A stretch of DNA of 47,630 bases from Elusimicrobiota bacterium (GTDB lineage: Bacteria; Elusimicrobiota; Elusimicrobia; UBA1565; UBA9628). The notes under the pieces were generated by a model. That model saw nothing but the letters and a program-made list of their open reading frames with translations, did not search any database and was not told where the DNA came from. A program made the position numbers and the translations under genes. The DNA lies in assembly GCA_016191335.1 (NCBI GenBank), contig JACPOW010000063.1:1-47630 (forward strand), given 5' to 3'. Of the stretch, positions 46,459 to 47,630 are shown piece by piece. The stretch's first letter is position 1; the number at the start of each line of letters is the position of its first letter.

Positions 46459-47514
46459 GTGAGTGATTCTACCATGTACGTCGGACTTGATGTCCACAAG
46501 GAGTCGATCGAGATCGCGTTGGCGCCATACGGCGGCGGGGAGGTGAGGCATTACGGAAGGATAGCAGGTGACCTGGCGGCTGTCGATAAGGCGGTGTCGC
46601 GCATTCGGAAGTCGCATCCCAAGCTGAACTTCGTCTATGAGGCGGGGCCGTGCGGATACGCGCTTCACCGGCACCTCACCCGGAAGGGCCACACGTGCGC
46701 GGTCGTGGCACCGAGCATGATCCCGAAATGTTCGGGGGACCGCATCAAGACGGACCGCCGAGACGCGGTCATGCTGGCACGGCTGCATCGAGCGGGTGAA
46801 CTGACGGCGGTATTCGTGCCGAGTGCTGAAGACGAGGCCGTGCGGGATCTGACTCGCTCGAGGGAGGACGCGGTGGCCAACCATCGCCGGTCTCGCCAGC
46901 AGTTGGGCGCGCTGCTTCTTCGGCAGAACATCCGCTACACCGGGAAGTCGGCGTGGACGCAGGCGCATCTGAGGTGGCTGTCGAGAGTCGTGATGCCGCG
47001 GCCCACCCAGCAGATCGTCTTCCAGGAATATCTCAACGCCACCCAAGAGACCGACCAGCGCGTCGCGCGCATCGATGAACAGCTTAGGATCGCGGTGGAA
47101 GGCTGGCGCATGGCGCCGGTCGTGCGGGCGTTACAGGCGTTGCGCGGCGTGTCGCTCAACGTCGCCGCGACGACCGTAGCCGAGCTCGGGGACATGACGC
47201 GCTTTGACAACCCGCGCCAGCTGATGGCGTTCCTGGGACTCGTGCCGAGTCAGTATTCCTCGGGACCCCGCGTGCGGATGGGGCACATCACTAAGACCGG
47301 GAACGGTCATGCGCGACGGGTGCTCGTCGAGGCGGCGTGGGCGCATCGCTTCCCGGCCAAAATCGCGCGCGCGCATCAGATTCGCCAGGAGAACCTGCCT
47401 CAGGCGGTGCGAGACATCGCCTGGAAGGCGCAGCTGCGCTTGTGCCGCCGATATCAGCGTCTGCTAGCCAAGGGCAAGCTAAAGAACGTGGTCATGTCAA
47501 GTTTCGAGGTGTAA
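46459..47514 (+). CDS. IS110-family transposase (DEDD recombinase)
   Basis: 351 aa. Start GTG at 46459 with AAGGAGG six bases upstream. RuvC-like DEDD residues: D in MYVGLDVHKESIE (about 10), E in FVYEAGPCGY (about 60), and both D in KTDRRDAVMLARLH (about 97-100). The C-terminal Tnp domain has LQALRGVSLNVAATTVAE, FDNPRQLMAFLGLVPSQ and the serine-bearing YSSGPRVRMGHITKTGNGHAR. Complete and apparently active. IS110-family recombinases use a bridge RNA from the element's non-coding end to pick donor and target. Confidence 0.95.
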   Translation: MSDSTMYVGLDVHKESIEIALAPYGGGEVRHYGRIAGDLAAVDKAVSRIRKSHPKLNFVYEAGPCGYALHRHLTRKGHTCAVVAPSMIPKCSGDRIKTDRRDAVMLARLHRAGELTAVFVPSAEDEAVRDLTRSREDAVANHRRSRQQLGALLLRQNIRYTGKSAWTQAHLRWLSRVVMPRPTQQIVFQEYLNATQETDQRVARIDEQLRIAVEGWRMAPVVRALQALRGVSLNVAATTVAELGDMTRFDNPRQLMAFLGLVPSQYSSGPRVRMGHITKTGNGHARRVLVEAAWAHRFPAKIARAHQIRQENLPQAVRDIAWKAQLRLCRRYQRLLAKGKLKNVVMSSFEV

Positions 47515-47630
47515 TTTCGGGAGCATGAGCGCATCCAATCAGGCATGAGCGATCTCTTGAATTTTCGGCATCCCGCGCGGCTTCCACGCGTATTTCCAGC
47601 GAGTCTGTTGAGCCTGCGAGACGCTCCAGA
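47515..47630 (+). mobile_element. Non-coding right part of the IS110-family element (truncated by window edge)
   Basis: 116 bases with no gene. A direct repeat GCATGAGCG occurs at 47523-47531 and 47543-47551, and CGCG-CGGCTTCCA-CGCG can form a small hairpin. The left non-coding side is under 100 bases, so a bridge RNA, if present, would more likely lie here, as in the IS1111 subgroup. The end of the element is outside the window. Confidence 0.5.

Noticed and set aside
46354..47046. Minus-strand frame opposite the IS110 transposase
   Set aside because: Antisense shadow of a clear transposase; no motifs.

Overview
This window is about 70% GC and almost wholly coding. Genes sit in tight operons whose stops and starts often overlap by 1 or 4 bases (ATGA, GTGA, TGATG). 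Pal, MlaD/E/F, lipoboxes and a LysR-type NhaR-like regulator point to a Gram-negative-type (diderm) bacterium. Several exported proteins, and a small repeat protein of a kind I associate with candidate phyla, would fit a high-GC uncultured lineage such as Elusimicrobiota. That assignment is an inference and was not tested.

Layout. 1-174: 5' end of a probable class IIC group II intron, placed exactly behind the terminator of an SPFH-domain gene. 195-8484 (minus): SPFH protein, a TIM44/zinc-ribbon/TerB-like membrane protein, then a cysS-rlmB-CDF transporter-phosphodiesterase-thiN operon. 8620-22695: a trehalose and ion-stress block. It holds a disrupted otsA (plus strand) meeting otsB (minus), a Na+/H+ antiporter, a four-gene sugar ABC transporter and an NhaR-like regulator, and then pal, an M23 peptidase and a large TreS-maltokinase fusion on the plus strand. 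22692-27574 (minus): DMT transporter, ispDF, yacL-like PIN/TRAM gene, radA (frameshifted with a missing linker) and an LPP20-like exported protein. 27714: an HNH-less relative of helical HNH-endonuclease proteins. 28590-35603 (minus): one nine-gene operon, rpsF-ssb-rpsR-rplI-dnaB-alr-mlaE-mlaF-mlaD. 35709-42013: TPR/Cys-rich exported protein, a small HTH protein, a 73-aa tandem-repeat protein, panE-folD, a DUF808 membrane protein, a small membrane protein and an exported methyltransferase-like protein. 42123-44283: ORF6N protein, an exported protein, and a membrane protein coupled to a stand-alone EF-Tu domain III homologue. 44305-46412: a lower-GC stretch that looks like integron gene cassettes, with one good attC site, one attC collapsed to 20 bp and one degenerate site. 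46459-end: an IS110-family transposase (probably IS1111 subgroup) next to the degenerate attC.

Across the window many transcription units begin with a TANNNT-like -10 hexamer only 5-7 bases before the start codon and no Shine-Dalgarno, which predicts leaderless mRNAs. Three genes share a second promoter-like motif (GSAAC, 17 bases, CGTM) with a conserved spacer. otsA and radA each appear to have lost an internal segment together with the reading frame, so either the organism is losing these genes or the assembly is collapsed there.

No tRNA, rRNA or CRISPR array was seen. No gene-free stretch exceeds 300 bases.
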